Of a stretch of DNA of 64,000 nucleotides, positions 46,863-62,564 are shown piece after piece. Below the pieces are notes generated by a model. It searched no databases, was not told where the DNA came from, and saw only the letters and a program-made list of their open reading frames with translations. The DNA is from Callorhinus ursinus (Eukaryota; Chordata; Mammalia; Carnivora; Otariidae). Numbering within the stretch: position 1 is the first letter of the stretch; every line of letters starts with the position of its first letter. Position numbers and translations under genes: made by a program. The stretch spans positions 9,733,434-9,797,433 of the forward strand of contig NW_020312968.1 of assembly GCF_003265705.1 (NCBI RefSeq). Direction: 5' to 3'.

Positions 46863-47984
46863 GGCTATGACAGCACTTTGATACTGGAAGGTTAGGTTGA
46901 CAGTCCTCTCCAAGAAATACCCTCTTTCATTATCTATTTAGTGGTCTACAGGGGCTAGCCATGTCTTCTGTGATCCTGAAAAGGATTTGGTATCAGCTAC
47001 AGCTTTTGACTGTAGAGCAGCTTCTCTGCCCCAGTAGGCGAACTCAATATTTTTAAACCCTTTGTAGAACTGAGGGCCCCTTTAACAGAAAATTTATTTA
47101 CGCCCAAGAACCAGGACCATCTATCTATTGTCCGACTTTCAGATGGGATGGGGGGACAGTTCCCATATTTTTTTCCTTGTCTTTCACCAGAGTAATAACA
47201 GGAAACAAGACACGTTTGTAAGTATAAACATTGCATACCATGACTTTTACCCATGGAAATGACTCTCGCCATCTTTAACAAAGTTTGTCAAGCCCGGAGG
47301 TGAAGTCACTATTTTTTTCATGGAAATTCAGAAAATCTCTCTTCCTCCAGGATACAAAAATATTTTATCCTTGAACCTTCATAAGCAAAGGCTTCCAAAT
47401 TCTGACTTCCTACGGCCCCACACTAGTTAGGAAATGATGCTTTTTCTTCTTTGGCATCAGCTCAAGAGTAAATTGGTATGAGCTGGCACTCTGATGGGAT
47501 TCTTATCAGTAGGCGCTTAGTAAATGATATTTCCTAGGATCATGTGGTACCACGAGGTTCACTCAGATATACTTAGTCTTCTGGGACCCTGACCAGAGCC
47601 AGAGGGTCTAGAATGTCACTGGAAAGCTTCAGCAAAGCTCATCATCAAGTTTTGCCCTTCATCTGCTCCAGAAATGAAATCTGAACTACTGCAATGAGGC
47701 CAAGAAGGAAAAGGACCACCTATTTTTGTGCTCTGTTGCCTGCTTCCTTGGGAATTGTGCAAGTTTTTTTCTCCCCTCTCCTTTGAACTGAGATGCTTTA
47801 CCAGACCCCCCCAATAACTCGTAAGAAATGCAAGTTTACAGAAGCAGAAATTCCAGTAAAGACAGTTCCCTAGGAACTGTCTATATTTTTATATAATCAC
47901 AAGATACTTGACATTCTCAACGTTTATTCAGAAGTCAACGGACAATATATGTATCTCATGAAATGTCAAGGGTGAGTTATTTAT
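46863..47984. other. TJP2 intron 11, unique part
   Basis: No exon or recognisable repeat seen. Confidence 0.5.
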
Positions 47985-48178
47985 TAAGATGTTATTTATT
48001 TGAGACAGAGCGAGAGAGAGAGAGCGAGCACAAGGAAGGTGGATGGGCAGAGAGGGAGAGGGAGAAGCAGGCTCCCTCCTGAGCAGAGAGCCCGACGGAG
48101 GGGCTCGATCCCAGGACCCTGAGATCATGACCTGAGCCAAAGGCAGATGCTTTACCAACTGAGCCACCCAGGCGCCCC
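47985..48178 (-). mobile_element. can-SINE in TJP2 intron 11
   Basis: Minus-strand SINE: TTATTTATTTGAGACAGAG... GAGCCACCCAGGCGCCCC. Confidence 0.93.
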
Positions 48179-48364
48179 TGTTTGTTTTTCAAAACCAATA
48201 GATTATATAAACATACATACTTACAGTATGTATTTCTCATATAAACATACATACAGTTACCTTAATATATGATTAACTGATTAACTGTTCCTGGTCAATT
48301 TTAGATGTAAACAACATAGTGAGTGGCAGCAGCTTGTTATTTTCCAATGGCGAGAAGAAAAGAC

Positions 48365-48590
48365 ATTGTCCTTCCTATTTTGTGCCAGAAACTCTGCTAA
48401 ATGCCTTGTGAATGTTATCCATTCTAATCTTCCCAGGGCCCCTACAAGGCAGGTATTCTCATCCCCATTGAACAGATACAGAAACCTGAGTCTCAGGGTT
48501 GAACAAGGGTCACAGAACTAATGAGAGGCTGGGACAGGATTCAAGTCTAGAGATCTAAGCCAATACCCACCTTTGTTCAAGTACAGCACA
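48365..48590 (+). mobile_element. MIR element in TJP2 intron 11
   Basis: TTTTGTGCCAGAAACTCTGC... ATTCTCATCCCCATTGAACAGATACAGAAACC... GGGTCACAGAACTAATGAG... CAGGATTCAAGTCTAGAG follow the MIR order. It ends about 370 bases from exon 11. Confidence 0.85.
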
Positions 48591-48896
48591 TGGCCTTAAG
48601 AGTGACAACCAGACAAGGAATCAACAAAAACCAAACATTAGCAAGACCTTTTGGGAGATCCTCCTCCCAGGCCTTAAGTTAGAATCTGTTTTGTTTTTTT
48701 TTTTTTGTTAAACAAACTAATAAAAATCTTTGCAAGGGTCTTGAACACTATAAATTCCAACAGACATAGGGATGAGTTTTGGGTTCCAGGACTAAGAAGA
48801 CAGGGCCCATCTGAGGGAAACAGACCTTACACATGGCATCAACAAACCTGCAACTGGTCTATTTTCACAAGCTAGACTACTTTCTCTTCCCTTTCA

Positions 48897-49121
<225 letters not shown>

Positions 49122-49842
49122 TCAGTTTTAGAAAAGAAAGAAGGGAGATTTTTCTTTGTAAAGAGAGAACCAACATTAGCAGTGAAAGATTTAATTTCTT
49201 CTATCTGTACAGAGATTTACATGTTAAAAAGTTCTCCTTCTTATCACTTTATCTTTTGGGGGACTGTGAGATGAGTATCAGTAGGCCCACTTAACTGGTT
49301 AGTAAGTAACAGATGCTTAAATAAACTCATTCAAGATTGGAAAGCAAATAAAAGGCAGGGTTAGGCCATCTGACTCCCAGTTCAGGATTCTTCCAAAGGA
49401 AAGCCTGCTGCCACCACAGCCTCGGTTCAGCAAGACCAGATCCTACTCCAGGAGCTGCTGCTCTTGACCACCACTGAACCAGGGATTCTCATTATCCAGA
49501 GCACAGCACTGTGTCATTTCTCCCCTTCCTCCACACACTAGGATCATCAGGATACTGCAGCCCCTACAGAGGCCCTGTGCTAAAGCCGTACTTCACCTAT
49601 ATGGGAGTTACTGATCTGGTAAACTCAAATACTCAGAATCACATTCTGGGAAAGTAGCCAGATAAGTAGATAAGCATTCAAAGCTAACACTACAAAGTTC
49701 CCCCAACTCCACATTTTACGTTCCTACAAGTTGTTTCTTTCTCTCTCGTAAACACCAGCAATAGAGGTAGGTTAAAGGTGGCTAAGTATATGCAAAATCA
49801 TCATCTGTAGTTAAAAAACACCATTCTTCTGGATTTCAGTTA

Positions 49843-51460
<1,618 letters not shown>

Positions 51461-51594
51461 CTGGTGGTTCCTCTTGGTATCTGGGTTCCTTGCTGTTCTC
51501 TGTGCCAACCGCAGCTGCAATATCCCCCGTGGACTTGAAGGGAGTGGGTGTGGCGCCCATCCTGGACCATCTGTTCTGCATGTCCTCTCTTGAA
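51461..51594 (-). CDS. TJP2: TJP2 exon 9: linker before PDZ3
   Basis: A 134-base exon with acceptor CTTAAG and donor GTGAGG. It encodes [20 protein letters not shown] then [24 protein letters not shown]. The [15 protein letters not shown] core matches remembered ZO-2 exactly. The SREDMQNRW segment differs from the human sequence as I remember it (SREDTPSRL), so this is a variable linker position. Both flanking codons are split and consistent with neighbours. Confidence 0.95.
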
Positions 51595-51693
51595 CTTAAG
51601 CACATATCACATTAATGTCTCATAACGTCACCACAAATATGTATGTGTGTATGCTCACGGTGTCACATGTGAGGGGAAGTATACATCATCTTA

Positions 51694-51921
<228 letters not shown>

Positions 51922-52111
51922 CTATTAGTCTAACAGTCTTCCCTTGAAGAAAATCTGAGCCTCTAAAGGGAAAGGCTTCAATGAATCAAGAGGAAGCCAA
52001 ATTCAGAATTTTATGTTCCTCTTTCGTTACACTTTCCTTCAAAGCTGCTACTGAGGAATCAAAATTCAATTACTGGATCATATACGTATACACTCATTTT
52101 TAACCACACAG

Positions 52112-52265
52112 AACAGTGCTTCTCAAACTTTAATGTGCATATGAATCACCTGGGGTCTTATTAGAATGTAGATGTTCTGGGGCAGGGCCTGCAATTCTGT
52201 GATTCCAGCAAGCTCCTAGATGTTCATGCAGCTGGCAGGCTGAGCTCCACACACGGAATAGCAAG
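52112..52265 (+). mobile_element. MER5A-like DNA transposon fragment, TJP2 intron 7
   Basis: CAGTGCTTCTCAAACTTTAATGTGCATATGAATCACCTGGGGTC matches the MER5A (hAT-Charlie) end. Non-autonomous, inactive. Confidence 0.88.
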
Positions 52266-52951
52266 GAAGTAACCTATAAGCACCCAGCATGTTGGGATTA
52301 TTTCTCATGCTCTGTTTTCCGCACTGCACTCATAGCAGTAACCAAATGATTAGACTTTTGATAAAATGGGAGCTAAACTAAGTCTTAAGATTTTATAAAG
52401 TAATTCTTTAAAAAATCAACACGTCTGTCTTTAAACTTGAGAACTTAATATTTTCTAAATTCTTCTGCACAAAGGCAGTACTAGGTAATTAGGAAGTATC
52501 ATGCCTATTTTTTTCATGCCTACCTATTTTTATTGGTAATTTATACATGGTTAAAATGTTACCCCATGTATAATTCATATTCAAGAAATGAATATTGCTT
52601 CCTAAGACAAAAGAGGTGATACAGATTGCTTATCAGTGAATACCACAATATTCAGCCACTCTGATGGATTCTTTACTATCTATCTTAGCTATATTCCATA
52701 TGACCCTCTCTGTTGGAAATATTCATATCTACTTTTTAAAAATCTATAAGAAAGTGCAATAATGAGCAATTTACAAATGGATGTGGTTAGGTCTTTGAAC
52801 CACTCATACACACATTTTTTACTAATAAGTTTTGTTTTCAGTGGCCTCAGTCCACTGAGGAGTTCATGAGTGCACCTGAATGTCATACTGGAAAACTAAT
52901 TTCAACAGACGCTTTAACAAGAAAATAACCACTACTTACTGGAATTAAAGT

Positions 52952-53087
52952 GTTTTTTTTTTTNNNNNNNNNNNNNNNNNNNNNNNNNNNNNNNNNNNNN
53001 NNNNNNNNNNNNNNNNNNNNNNNNNNNNNNNNNNNNNNNNNNNNNNNNNNNNNNNNNNNNNNNAACCAACTGAGCCACCCAGGCGCC
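52952..53087 (-). mobile_element. can-SINE containing the assembly gap
   Basis: A T run (52952-52963) and AACCAACTGAGCCACCCAGG head (from 53064) flank the Ns. The duplication CTGGAATTAAAGT occurs at both 52939-52951 and 53088-53100, which proves a single SINE insertion. Only about 36 bases of the element are readable. Confidence 0.93.
52964..53063. other. Assembly gap (100 Ns) in TJP2 intron 7
   Basis: Exactly 100 Ns, a usual placeholder for a gap of unknown length. It lies between the T-rich tail and the GC-rich head of one minus-strand can-SINE, so the missing bases are probably SINE body. No exon is interrupted. Confidence 0.98.
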
Positions 53088-53103
53088 CTGGAATTAAAGT
53101 TTA

Positions 53104-53385
<282 letters not shown>

Positions 53386-53921
53386 TCATGAGTAACGGTC
53401 ATGTTACACGCAATACAACCCCTCACAGTGAAGTAGAAAGTTTGTATTTTCCCCTTCTAAAAGTGTAAAGGCTTTTGCTCAACTACTCAGATATGGGCTT
53501 TAGGATGACTGATTAAATAAACATGAATTATCCTTCAAATTAAATATAACCCTGCATGGCTGGATCCCAAATAACAGGCATGAGAGAGCTGTGGTATACT
53601 TAAGTTACTCTGCTAATTTATTTAACTTCCAAGCTCAAGATAATGGTTGGTTTCCTACTGGAACATGTTTCCTGACTAGAGAGGTTTAAAAAACTATTAA
53701 ACATTCAGCATTCATATACTACCAACTCTCCCCCTCATCTTTCCTTAGTTTAGGGAATGGGAGCTTAAACTTTAAACAGGGAAGAAGAAGGTATTCATTG
53801 AGTTTTTTTTTTTTTTAAACTGAAATTACACTATTACAAATTTCCATGTCTGGTTTTTGTGATAAAAATCTCACCCTGCTGGCCCCTCCCAGCTTTTGTC
53901 TTACTATTGACTCCCATCTCA

Positions 53922-54140
<219 letters not shown>

Positions 54141-54429
54141 TCATCCACTTGTGCAGAACACTTAGTCTGGGTTCTAGGTGAATTTAAAAATATTTATGAA
54201 AAAGTAATTTTGCCTGTGGGGTACTCTAGGACAACTAGGCTGGACTCATTGAAAAAGTCAGTGTCGTAAAAAACAAGAGACAGAGAGGGACTGTTTTAGA
54301 TTTAAAAAGATACAAAAACCAAATGTGATGCATGAGCCTTCACTAGAACTTGATCCAGTATGGGACAGAGGTGGGGGTGGGGTAGATTACATTATTTTGA
54401 AGCAACTTCAAAATGAACCATACTACAGT

Positions 54430-54735
54430 ACATTAAAAGGGATATTAAAAAAAAAAAAAGGATATTAATGTTAATTTTCTTAAGAACCGGTAATGGCATT
54501 ACGATTATATAGGAGAATGTTCTTATCCTCTGGAGATACCTGCTGAAATATTTAGGGGGAAAGGGCCACCCTTGCAACTTACTTTCAAGCAGTTCCAAAA
54601 AACCACTGAGAGAGAAATAGTGTGGGAAAGGAAGAGGGGAGGAAGGGGGACAAAGGAGAAAAATGTGGCAAAATGTTAACAAATGGAAAAACTAGGTGAA
54701 GGCTGTATGAATATCTGCTTTAAAATTAACACTAC
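54430..54735 (+). mobile_element. Old LINE-1 3'-UTR remnant in TJP2 intron 5
   Basis: Same type as 40735-41035: GGCATTACGATTATATAGGAGAATGTTC... GAAATATTTAGGGGGAAAGGGCC... GTGGCAAAATGTTAACAAATGG. Confidence 0.7.
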
Positions 54736-55324
54736 ACTTAACATTAAATTGGGAACAAAAAAAACCAATTCAGTACATCTCAGTAAACATGTTCTGACAA
54801 CCCTGTTGCCTACAGGAAGACACTGCCAATAGTATTCCCTTCATGTGTAACGACTGAGACATGTGGGGTTTGGCACTGAAAGCATTTCAGTGTGCAAAGA
54901 AAAAGAGTCAGTAAGCCAGGCAAAGCAATGAAGTATTTAACTAAAACCAGCATATTCGGGGGGGGGGTGAACTTTGAATTACTCTCAAAAGAAAACACAT
55001 TGTATTTTACTAAGTATGCATATTTAAAAGTATTTTAAATACTATTCAGACTCTTCTGATTTTACTTATGAAACTTGTAAAAATATCTAAGAAGCATAAA
55101 TTTTGGTTATTTTAGGAAGCTACCACAACCTAGCAGGTTTTAAAAGAGGCACATTCAAATTTTATTATTATTGTTCTGGACTCAAAATCCTGTAATTCCA
55201 AAACAAAGTAACTTTCTACCATTTAGAAAAGTTATGAAGTAGAAAATCAAGATACATTTTTATTCAAGTATAATTAACATACAATGTTATATTAGTTTCA
55301 GGTATACAATATTATGATAAAACT

Positions 55325-55503
55325 ATTTTTTTGAAAGATTTATTTGAGGGCGAGAGAGAGAGAGAACGAGCACAAGCAGGGGAGGCAGAGGGAGAAGCAG
55401 GCTCCCCGCTGAGCAGGGAGCCCGATGTGGGGCTCGATCCCAGCACTCTGGGAACATGACCTGAGCTGAAGGCAGACGCTTAACTGAGCCACCCAGGCGC
55501 CCC
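55325..55503 (-). mobile_element. can-SINE in TJP2 intron 5
   Basis: Minus-strand SINE ending GAGCCACCCAGGCGCCCC. Confidence 0.94.
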
Positions 55504-55524
55504 AATGATACAACAATTTAAAGA

Positions 55525-55711
55525 TTCTATTTTTATTAATTTATTTGAGAGAGAGAGTGAGCAGGAGAGAGAGGGAGAGAGAATCTGAAGGAGACTCTGA
55601 GCTGAGCACAGAGCCCAACACGGGGCCCAATCCCACAACTGCGAAATCATGACCTAAGCCGAAACCAAGAGTCAGAAGGAAGCTCAACCTACTGAGCCAC
55701 CCAGGTGCCCC
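55525..55711 (-). mobile_element. Older can-SINE in TJP2 intron 5
   Basis: Minus-strand SINE with the long-spacer form (CGAAACCAAGAGTCAGAAGG) ending GAGCCACCCAGGTGCCCC. More diverged than its neighbour. Confidence 0.92.
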
Positions 55712-56706
55712 TGATTCAACAATTTTATACATGACTCAGTGCTCATCACAGTAAGTGATCCCCTCCATCTATTTCACCCATCCCCTCACCCACCTCCCCT
55801 CTGGCGACCACCAGTTCTCTGAAATAAATTTCAGGTGCTTTACAGTAAGCATCAGATCTTACTACAACGATTAAAAGTGTTGCGGTCCACCCCCACCCCT
55901 TTAGGAAGCTGACAAGAAAGAATAAGGAAGGGTAAAACAGCATCTTCTTCATGGATGACAATTCCCTACTAATTGAACAGCCTCACAGCCCAGAACAGAA
56001 GGCTGAGACAGCTTGAATGATGACTTCTTTCTCATGTATCAACAATTCCTCTATCCTCTTAAAAGCTGCAGTCTTACTGTACAGTTGCAGATAGGTTATT
56101 TTGGTTTATTTGGGGCATCTCTTAAATGGAGAAAAAATAAGTTGACCAGTTTCTAAGATATTTACCAGCAAAGCTATCTGGTGCCCATGAAATGTAACAG
56201 CAGGCCATATAAATGGATCATATTTTTCTTAAATATAGGTCTTGCCTACTGCTGGATTTCTTTAAAGATTAATTTTTGTGCAGCCCTAGCCTGTGATAGC
56301 TAAATTATTGTGAATCCTAGCAAACGGTGGCAAAATAGCTTTAAAAAAAAAAATGGAACTTTTTTTTCCCCAATGAATTCCAAGTTTAAATAACAAAATG
56401 ACCTAGGAGGAGTAAAATGCTATCGCAGCAAAGGCATAAGCCCCTTTTATCCTTGGTAATATTCCTAAGACCAGGCATGACTTGGGCAATCTCTTAAAAC
56501 AGACAAGATCTTTTCAAATTCTGGGTTACAACTCATTAGTGAGTCTTGAAATCAGTTTAGTTACGAACAGCATTTTAAAAATTTCATGTAATGGAACCTC
56601 TCAGAATGCATCACAGAGAGTAAGTACTATTCCATGAAAGGCTTGTTCAAGTTTTTGATACAGAGGTGCATCCATGATTGTTTGCAAGATGTGGGTCTTC
56701 TGTGGT

Positions 56707-56773
56707 GGAAGGAGAGGAGAAGGGAAGAAGGGAAAGGGGGAGGAGGCGAGGAAGAGAAGGGGAGGAGGAGAAG
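56707..56773. repeat. Polypurine tract in TJP2 intron 5
   Basis: About 67 bases of A/G only, with one C at 56747, including GGAGGAGGCGAGGAAGAGAA. Could form a triplex (H-DNA). Confidence 0.85.
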
Positions 56774-57384
56774 TTTGAAAAGCATTGCCTTGGGTAACTC
56801 AAAAACCTGGGGTACCAGTCCTATAGAATGTGCATCAGGCCTCTCTGAAAGAGGTCTCATGCCAAGTCATTCCCAAAATTTCTCTACAGTCCACCTTTCA
56901 GTCTGGGAGCAGAGCTGTTGCTACTGTACAGTTCTTGGGAGCTGATGAATTAGTATGTCATTCTATAGACAGAAGGATTCTATAGAATCCTTAAACCTCC
57001 TAAGATGCATATTACTCACAGATAGTGCAATCTCTATTTCTTTGTTTTCTGGGACTGGCCTCTGCGCACCGTTACTCACAACCCTGTGTTATTCTTCAGG
57101 TATTGTAATGGACACCTAGTTCTATAACTTGACTTTGTGTTCCATTAGAAGTAAAAACAAAACAAACCCTTTCCTCAGGCCATTTGAAATGCAAATTCCC
57201 AACCTAAAGGGCAAGAAGTTCCCTTTGCCTTCTGGGGTGCTCTTCATCTCTTTTCCTCTTGGAAGGAGAATTAGAGAACAAAAGGAGAGAAAAGATATGT
57301 TGCAAGTAATTGAAAAAGTCAGAACCAAGAAGTGATGCAAGGAGCATCCCTGCACTGGTTCTAAAGCCCTGTTCATTCACCTAC

Positions 57385-58160
57385 TTGTTTCTGATACCTA
57401 CTTCCAGGAGATGGAGTTCAACTTCTGGCTCCACCACGTACTTACTGGCTTCAAGATGTGGGCAGGTCACTTCCCTTCTCAGAGTTTCAGATTGTCACCT
57501 AAACTACAGGTACTGCTGGCTTCTCTAGCTGCCACATGGGGCTTTAGTGCATTCTGGATGAAATGAAGGGTGTGCAAGTGCTCCAAGGAATGCAGTGTGG
57601 GACAGGCAGCCTGGGATAGGGCCCACCTCATCTGTGGGCCAAAACCTCTCTGCACCATGGTCCTCCCCACTGTACAACAGGAATGAAGTCTCCTACCTAC
57701 CACAAAGGCTTCTGGTGAGGAGTAAGAGTATTCATTCAGCACAGGCCTGACATAGAGCAGAAGCTCAAGATCAGCTAGAGTCCTATCCACTCCCGTGGTT
57801 TTACCACTTAGCTACACCAGGCTCGCCAGGAGAGCTTGCTAACACACAGACTCCAAGGGCTCTCCTCAGTGTTTCTGATTCCGTGGGGCTGAGCTGGGCC
57901 CTGAGAATCTGCATTTACAGCAAGGTCGAGAACCCCTGGCCTAGGAGTTTAAAGCCCCCGTTCTGCAGTCTGGTTCTGCCAGTAATGACAGCTTTGCGCA
58001 ACTTAGTGACCTTTTCTGTGCCTCACTTTCCTTGTCTACGTCATGATATAAGAAACTCCCACGTGGTGGTCATGAGGAAGAAATGAGCCTATCAGTGCAA
58101 GCATCTGGGTCAGTGCTTGGCACACAGTAAGTGCCCCGTAAGAAGTTAGCTGTTGTAATA
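57385..58160 (+). mobile_element. Cluster of MIR and MER5-like fragments before exon 5's donor
   Basis: 57385-57500 (GGCTCCACCACGTACTTACTGGC... GGGCAGGTCACTTCCC) and 57950-58160 (GGTTCTGCCAGTAATGAC... GGCACACAGTAAGTGCCCCG) read as MIR. 57850-57947 (CAGTGTTTCTGATTCCGTGGGGCTG... AGAATCTGCATTTACAGC) reads as MER5. The last MIR ends about 20 bases from exon 5's splice donor. Confidence 0.7.
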
Positions 58161-58186
58161 GTGCTTTTCTTCATCGAGATGCCCAC

Positions 58187-58820
58187 CTTCATTCGCTTTG
58201 CTTTTCATCAGAAGGACCCCGATGGGCCTGTCCGAGTCGGGGGGACCTGCGTGGTCCGGCCGCCGCCTCAGCTCAGGGCTGGGGCTGCGGGAGTGCAAGT
58301 GCTCACGGCTGCGGCTCCGGGGCGCCGAGTACCGGGCATCGGGCTGGGCCCTGTGGCCGTAGTCCGCCTCTGGGCTGTAGGTGCGGTCGTAGGCGCCGTC
58401 ATAGCCCCGGTCGTAGGCCTGGTCATACTGGTCATAGGCCCGGTCAGTGCTCCGGCCGCGGCTGCGCTCTCGGGCCCGCCCGCAGTCGTCGTGGTCCAGG
58501 CCCCGCTCCAGGCTCCGGCCGCGGCTGCGCTCCCGGGCCCGCCCGTAGCCGTCGGCGTCCAAACCGCGCTCCAGGCTCCGGCCGCGGCTGCGCTCGCGCT
58601 CTCGGCTCCGCGCCCGCTCGTGGGGACGCCCCCTCTCGGGACTGTCCGCCCAGCTGTGGCTGCGCCCACCGTGGCTGCCGTGCCCGCTCCTCTCGCTGTA
58701 CCCGCTGCGGGCACTTCGGCCGTCGAACTCGTCCATCACCTCAAAAGCACGGTCATCCTCATCAACAGGTGGGCTGCCCTGGGGTGGGGCCAGCTGGACC
58801 TTCCGCGGCCTCTTGACCAC
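58187..58820 (-). CDS. TJP2: TJP2 exon 5: Arg/Ser-rich basic linker between PDZ1 and PDZ2
   Basis: A large 634-base exon (211 codons plus one base), with acceptor GTGACAG and donor GTGGGC. It starts [18 protein letters not shown], contains the ZO-2 signature [15 protein letters not shown], then becomes strongly basic and Arg/Ser-rich. A 21-residue unit centred on [12 protein letters not shown] repeats in tandem, visible at the DNA level as a 63-base period (see the repeat entry). It ends [13 protein letters not shown]. In ZO-2 this linker carries nuclear localisation and phosphorylation sites; those roles are from family knowledge and I have not mapped individual sites. The exon is GC- and CpG-rich, unlike the surrounding AT-rich introns. 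The donor is weaker than the others. Confidence 0.96.
58450..58640 (-). repeat. TJP2: 63-base coding tandem repeat in TJP2 exon 5
   Basis: The 19-base string CTCCGGCCGCGGCTGCGCT (plus strand) begins at 58450, 58513 and 58576, exactly 63 bases apart. In protein this is a 21-residue unit, [12 protein letters not shown] plus a variable acidic/Tyr spacer and GRARE, read three times (the last copy [12 protein letters not shown] is diverged). The whole-codon period keeps frame. Such repeats are prone to copy-number change between species or alleles. Confidence 0.9.
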
Positions 58821-59279
58821 CTGTCACCCAAACACAGTGGGAATGCAGGACAATGACAATTAAATAGAGTGGTTAAGAGCCCAGCCCTGGTTCTCTTTTC
58901 AGTAAATCTCTGTCCCCCTCGACTCACTAAGCCTCTGGTTCCTCGGGTAAAAAAAATACCACACAGGGTTGAGTATAAGGCAATGAGTATTAACTCTGAA
59001 CACAGTGCCTCGGAAAATCTGCTTCTACTCTAGAGTATGAATAGCATCAAGGAACTTTAAATCACTAAGTTATAAAAGTCCAGAAATTGAGACATTCTAG
59101 ATACAACTGCCCAGATTCATCCAAAAGTCAATGTCATTAATGGGGGGGGTGGCTGCGCACGTGGGAAGGCAAGGAGAAAGAAGGACCCTCCTAGATTAAA
59201 AAGGCACTAAAGAGATAAGGACCCCGTGCAGTGACTGAGCTGTGACTGAGCTCTGACTGCACCCTGGATGGGGAAGAAA

Positions 59280-59600
59280 AGTCTTTTCTCAAACATGTCT
59301 TGGGATTTTGGACTGGATATTAGATGATACTTTAACATCACTATTAATTTCCTTAGAATGGATGATAGTGTTATAGTTACGTAGAAGAATGTCCTTATTT
59401 AGGACATGTATGCTAAAGTAAGTAGGATTGACACTGTCCTCTCTGCAACTTTCTTTCAAATGGTTCACCAGAAATATGTATACGTAGAAAAATCAGGTGA
59501 AGATGGTAGAATATTAACACTGTACAACTGTACAAGATATATTGTTTATTACACTAATCTTTGAACTTTTTCTTTGAAAATTTCATAATATACAGTTGAA
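59280..59600 (+). mobile_element. Old LINE-1 3'-UTR remnant in TJP2 intron 4
   Basis: GGATGATAGTGTTATAGTTACGTAGAAGAATGTCC... CTCTGCAACTTTCTTTCAAATGG... TTTGAAAATTTCATAATATACAG: third copy of the type at 40735 and 54430. Confidence 0.7.
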
Positions 59601-60015
59601 AAAAAAATACCACATACCCGGTACATCTCCCTAGCACTGCCTTTAAAACATACTGTATTCCAATTTTTGCTGCATGTGTCCATTTGCCTGGCTGGAGTAA
59701 GCACTCCCTGTTCCAAGCTCTGGCTCATAGCTGATTCTCAACCAGTGTTTGCTGAATGAATGAGTGAGCAAATAATTGAATGAATGCTACAGACTGCCAA
59801 TATCTCCTAAGACAGTTTAGTTCACTGAGACATGACAGATCTTGTTTGGGCCTTTACAAATGGGTTTTTGAGCTGAAATTTATTTTCTATATTAATGCTG
59901 TTTTACAAGTGTTCTCAATCTAGTTAATCTTCTGATTGTCTAGCCCGGTTCCTGAGATAAGAGAATCATTGCAAGTTAGGAGAAGGATGAGGAAAACGCA
60001 GGGAGAGATTACTTA

Positions 60016-61284
<1,269 letters not shown>

Positions 61285-61490
61285 ACTTATCTTTTTTTAA
61301 AATGATTTTTTTAATTTAAATTCAATTAATAGTGTATTATTAGTTTCAGAGGTAGAGAGTTCAGTGATTCATCAGTCTTATATAACACCCAGTGCTTATT
61401 ACATCACGTGCCCTCCCTAATGTTCATCACCCAGTTACCCCATCCTCCCATCAAACGTCTGTTTATATAAAAGCTCTTTTTTTTTTAAGG
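61285..61490 (-). mobile_element. Antisense LINE-1 fragment next to exon 3
   Basis: TATTAGTTTCAGAGGTAGAGAGTTCAGTGATTCATCAG... CCCAGTGCTTATTACATCACGTGCCCTCC... CACCCAGTTACCCCATCC matches the L1 order also seen at 4738 onward. Followed by a C homopolymer (61488-61503). Confidence 0.8.
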
Positions 61491-61569
61491 GCCCCCCCCC
61501 CCCCAAGCACCCTGTCTAGAACCAACCAGTGGGGCGGGCAGGGGCTGGGCTGGGGCACAAGGACACTCA

Positions 61570-62224
<655 letters not shown>

Positions 62225-62237
62225 ACCTTATGAGAGA

Positions 62238-62407
62238 CAGCTGGTTAAGTGACTGCCTTCGGCTCAGGTCATGATCCTGGAGTCCCAGGATCCAGTCCCA
62301 CATCGGGTTCCCTGCTGAGCAGGGAGTCTGCTTCTCCCTCTGACCCTCCTCCCTCTCATGCTCTCTCTCTCTCTCTCTCTCAAATAAATAAATAAAATAT
62401 TTAAAAA
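62238..62407 (+). mobile_element. 5'-truncated can-SINE in TJP2 intron 2
   Basis: Begins inside the head at CAGCTGGTTAAGTGACTGCC, lacking the GGGGCGCCTGGGTGGCT start. It is still bounded by a perfect 13-base duplication ACCTTATGAGAGA at 62225-62237 and 62408-62420. Confidence 0.95.
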
Positions 62408-62564
62408 ACCTTATGAGAGAGCAAAGCATTAAACTCCTTCCTGCATGCATATAAGACAGAAAATACAGATTAATTACATCATGATTGGTCTAGAAATGTA
62501 AAACAGTGAACCCAGATAATACATAACCCTAATTCATTTCAGTATTTAAAAAAGCTAAGCTCCC

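Larger units (their letters stand above)
55255..55860 (-). mobile_element. Antisense LINE-1 fragment split by two SINEs, TJP2 intron 5
   Basis: 55255-55324 (TTTATTCAAGTATAATTAACATACAATGTTATATTAGTTTCAGG) continues at 55712-55860 (GATTCAACAATTTTATACATGACTCAGTGCTCATC), a known L1 order on the minus strand. SINEs sit between. Confidence 0.8.

Noticed and set aside
58450..58640. Regular 63-base repeats, CRISPR-like at first sight
   Set aside because: They lie inside a coding exon in frame and in a mammalian genome; a tandem protein repeat explains them.
58131..58856. Plus-strand open frame of 241 codons, Ala/Val/Pro-rich
   Set aside because: It is the antisense of TJP2 exon 5; GC-rich Arg/Ser codons leave few stops on the other strand. 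No match to a known protein.
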